In this document: in pieces, positions 62,356-64,000 of the stretch
Layout of the letters: every line of letters begins with the position of its first letter
Position numbering within the stretch: the stretch's first letter is position 1
From: Phyllobacterium lublinensis
GTDB taxonomy: Bacteria > Pseudomonadota > Alphaproteobacteria > Rhizobiales > Rhizobiaceae
Assembly (NCBI RefSeq): GCF_020164435.1
Contig: NZ_JAIUDQ010000002.1
Span: forward strand, 1-64,000
Direction: 5' to 3'
Length of the DNA: 64,000 nucleotides
Made by a program: the position numbers and the translations under genes
The notes under the pieces: model-generated
Told to the model about the DNA's origin: nothing
Seen by the model: the letters and a program-made list of their open reading frames with translations, nothing else
Database searches by the model: none

Positions 62356-63606
62356 ATGAAATTGACCACTCTTCTCGCCGCTTCTATATCCCTTTTGCCG
62401 GCCGTTGCCATGGCGGAAGACAAGGGCAAGGTAGAAGGCATTCATCATTGGGTATCCGAGAGTGAGGTGAACGCACTCAAGGTCATCACCGACAAGCTCT
62501 CAACCAAGGGATATACCTGGCAAGACAGCGCCGTTGGCGGCCTGTCGGGCGCCAACGCCCTTCAGGCGCTCCGAACCCGGCTGGCAGCAGGTAATCCACC
62601 GGCGACAATGCAGTTTCTCGGTTATGAGGGACTCGACTGGGCCAAGGAGGGTGTCCTGCGCTCGCTCAACGAGTTGTACACCACGAATGGATGGGACAAG
62701 GCACTTGCGCCGCAACTCTTGGCATTCGTCAAGACCGGTGACGATTACATCTCTCTGCCGATCAACATGCACCGCCAGAACTGGGTATGGGCTAATAAGG
62801 CCGTTTTCGACAAGGCCGGCATTGCCGAGCCGAAGAGCTGGGATGAACTCATCGCGGCTGGTGACAAGCTCAAACAAGCTGGCGTGGTGCCGCTCGCGAT
62901 TGGCGACGAGCCGTGGCAGATACTCGAGGTCTTCGAAGCGATCCTCGTCGACGTCAACGGTCCTGATTTCTATAAGAAAGTGGTCATCGACCTCGATGAA
63001 AGTGCCCTTTCCAGCGAGCAAATGGTCGATGTTTTTGATAAACTTCGCAAGGTCCGTGGTCTCGTTGACGATGGTTTCACCGGCCGCGATTGGGCTGTCG
63101 CAACCGGTATGGTGGCGAGCGGTAAGGCTGGCATGCAGATTATGGGCGATTGGGCCAAGGGCGAATTCCTCGCCAAGGGCATGAAACCGGGCGTTGATTT
63201 CCTTTGCTTCCCCACTCCAGCTGCAACCCCCAACTATAAATTCGTCATTGACGCATTCGGACTTTTCAAAATCGATGACGCAGCGATTACGGCGGGCCAG
63301 GATGCCTGGGCAGAGTCCATCATGGATCCGGAAGTCCAGAAGAACTTCAACAAAATCAAGGGTTCAATTCCGGCCCGCTCCGACGTCTCTGTCGAAGATT
63401 TTGACGCCTGCGCCCAACGCAGCTTTGCCGATCGCGAAGCGGCCGTTTCCAGCGGTGCTATGCTCGGTGGATTAACCGAGGGTTTCGCCGCACAGCCACA
63501 GTTCGCCGGTGTCTTCAGTGACGTCGTGGGCAAGTTCTTCGTCACTGACATGTCATCTAATGATGCCGTTCAGGCGCTCGTTGATGGAATCAACAATGCG
63601 CGCTGA
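62356..63606 (+). CDS. Carbohydrate ABC transporter binding protein (MalE/UgpB class)
   Basis: A 416-residue SBP_bac_1-type protein. The signal peptide is residues 1-21 (LLAASISLLPAVAMA). The mature region has IHHWVSESEVNALKVITDKL, RLAAGNPPATMQFLGYEGLDW, and INMHRQNWVWANKAVFDKAG followed by PKSWDELIAAGDKLKQAG, which are class-typical. AGGGGAACTGAC precedes the ATG. A hairpin and a MalF-type permease gene follow. Confidence 0.92.
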   Translation: MKLTTLLAASISLLPAVAMAEDKGKVEGIHHWVSESEVNALKVITDKLSTKGYTWQDSAVGGLSGANALQALRTRLAAGNPPATMQFLGYEGLDWAKEGVLRSLNELYTTNGWDKALAPQLLAFVKTGDDYISLPINMHRQNWVWANKAVFDKAGIAEPKSWDELIAAGDKLKQAGVVPLAIGDEPWQILEVFEAILVDVNGPDFYKKVVIDLDESALSSEQMVDVFDKLRKVRGLVDDGFTGRDWAVATGMVASGKAGMQIMGDWAKGEFLAKGMKPGVDFLCFPTPAATPNYKFVIDAFGLFKIDDAAITAGQDAWAESIMDPEVQKNFNKIKGSIPARSDVSVEDFDACAQRSFADREAAVSSGAMLGGLTEGFAAQPQFAGVFSDVVGKFFVTDMSSNDAVQALVDGINNAR

Positions 63607-63620
63607 TCCTGATCTGATCA

Positions 63621-63646
63621 GCCAGCCGGGGTGTCACCCGGCTGGC
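63621..63646 (+). terminator. Intra-operon hairpin after the binding-protein gene
   Basis: A perfect 10-bp stem (63621-63630 with 63637-63646) and 6-nt loop lie 15 bases after the stop. With no U tract it probably stabilises the binding-protein message and lowers read-through into the permease gene. Confidence 0.6.
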
Positions 63647-63685
63647 GCGTCAAGTGGCATTAGCGAAAACATTGGGAACGCGGTC

Positions 63686-64000
63686 ATGCGCAGTACACTT
63701 TCGCTGAAGGATAGGTTCACGCTTTGGCTGCCTCGGCTCGTTCTATCTCCGAGCCTAGTTGCGGTGTTTGTGGGGGTCTATCTCTTCATTGCCTGGACAG
63801 GTTGGATTTCGCTGTCTTCGTCCAAAATGGTTCCGCAATACGATTTCGTTGGCCTCGAGCAGTATGTGCGCCTGTGGGCGACCCCACGGTGGGGCACCGC
63901 TGTGGCCAATCTGTTCGTATTCACGGCGCTGTTTCTTACAATTACAATTTCGGTCGGTTTGGCTATTGCGATTCTGCTTGACCAGCGAGTCCGCGCTGAG
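63686..64000 (+). CDS. Carbohydrate ABC transporter permease (MalF-type), partial
   Basis: The first 105 codons of a permease that continues past the window edge. After a short cytoplasmic segment (MRSTLSLKDRF) there is a first membrane helix around LVLSPSLVAVFVGVYLFIAW, the family segment FVGLEQYVRLWATPRWGTAV, and a second helix LFVFTALFLTITISVGLAIA. This matches the N-terminal end of MalF/UgpA-type subunits and completes the operon pattern of binding protein then permease. Confidence 0.88.
   Translation, partial: MRSTLSLKDRFTLWLPRLVLSPSLVAVFVGVYLFIAWTGWISLSSSKMVPQYDFVGLEQYVRLWATPRWGTAVANLFVFTALFLTITISVGLAIAILLDQRVRAE

Overview
The window reads as accessory, catabolism-dedicated DNA from an alphaproteobacterium, most likely a member of the Hyphomicrobiales (Rhizobiales). 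The grounds are high-GC coding DNA with occasional GTG and TTG starts, many solute importers (four ABC systems plus tripartite tricarboxylate carrier genes) packed next to enzyme genes, and the resemblance of most proteins to rhizobial or brucella-type families. No rRNA, tRNA, phage, transposase or CRISPR was seen. Such import-plus-enzyme islands are typical of a chromid or megaplasmid, but the sequence does not prove that.

Layout. (1) 1-1 kb: tail of a Gly/Asn/Gln-repeat protein, a 43-residue membrane protein and a DUF1810 protein. (2) 1.0-7.4 kb: a quinate/shikimate to protocatechuate regulon consisting of a TetR repressor, MHS-type permease, shikimate/quinate dehydrogenase, AroQ, a BKACE enzyme and QuiC. 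The repressor promoter and the divergent catabolic promoter carry the same 20-bp palindrome in the same place, between -35 and -10. (3) 7.5-9.3 kb: SPW membrane protein and a flavoprotein. (4) 9.5-13.8 kb: a sugar-type ABC importer with an SDR epimerase and the remnant of another epimerase. (5) 13.9-22.8 kb: an OpuC-type quaternary-amine ABC importer in tight array with a tandem DUF427 protein, two FMN monooxygenases of the NtaA/DszA class, an ornithine-cyclodeaminase homologue and an ammonia-lyase homologue that has lost the serine of its MIO tripeptide. This looks like an uncharacterised betaine (possibly ergothioneine-like) degradation operon. (6) 23.3-49.3 kb: a large polycarboxylate gene set with three tandem PDC-hydrolase-like amidohydrolases, a CapA-like protein, five paralogues of the 4,5-dihydroxyphthalate decarboxylase family, three MmgE/PrpD proteins, a split CHR transporter, two TctC proteins with a TctA-TctB fusion, an MFS exporter, a double-HTH LysR regulator, LigJ, an HpcH/HpaI aldolase and a TcuA-like dehydrogenase. 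(7) 49.3-53.2 kb: an ETF-ubiquinone oxidoreductase remnant and an RbsABC-type importer. (8) 53.2-58.7 kb: a lower-GC patch with an MFS protein, a TIM-barrel isomerase, a Gfo/Idh protein lacking the EKP motif, an HTH regulator and an unrecognised protein. (9) 59.1-64 kb: a ThDP enzyme, a HisD/HpsN-like dehydrogenase and the start of a sugar ABC importer cut by the window end.

How the genes work together. In region 2 the pathway is nearly complete on paper: uptake, oxidation to dehydroquinate or dehydroshikimate, dehydration, and QuiC-catalysed aromatisation to protocatechuate. Region 6 resembles the lower protocatechuate 4,5-cleavage pathway (lactone hydrolysis, LigJ hydration, aldol cleavage) joined to tricarboxylate chemistry (TcuA, PrpD, Tct transport), but no ring-cleaving dioxygenase is present, so the substrate is probably an aliphatic or pre-cleaved polycarboxylate. 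Substrates for regions 4, 5, 7, 8 and 9 are inferred from family membership only.
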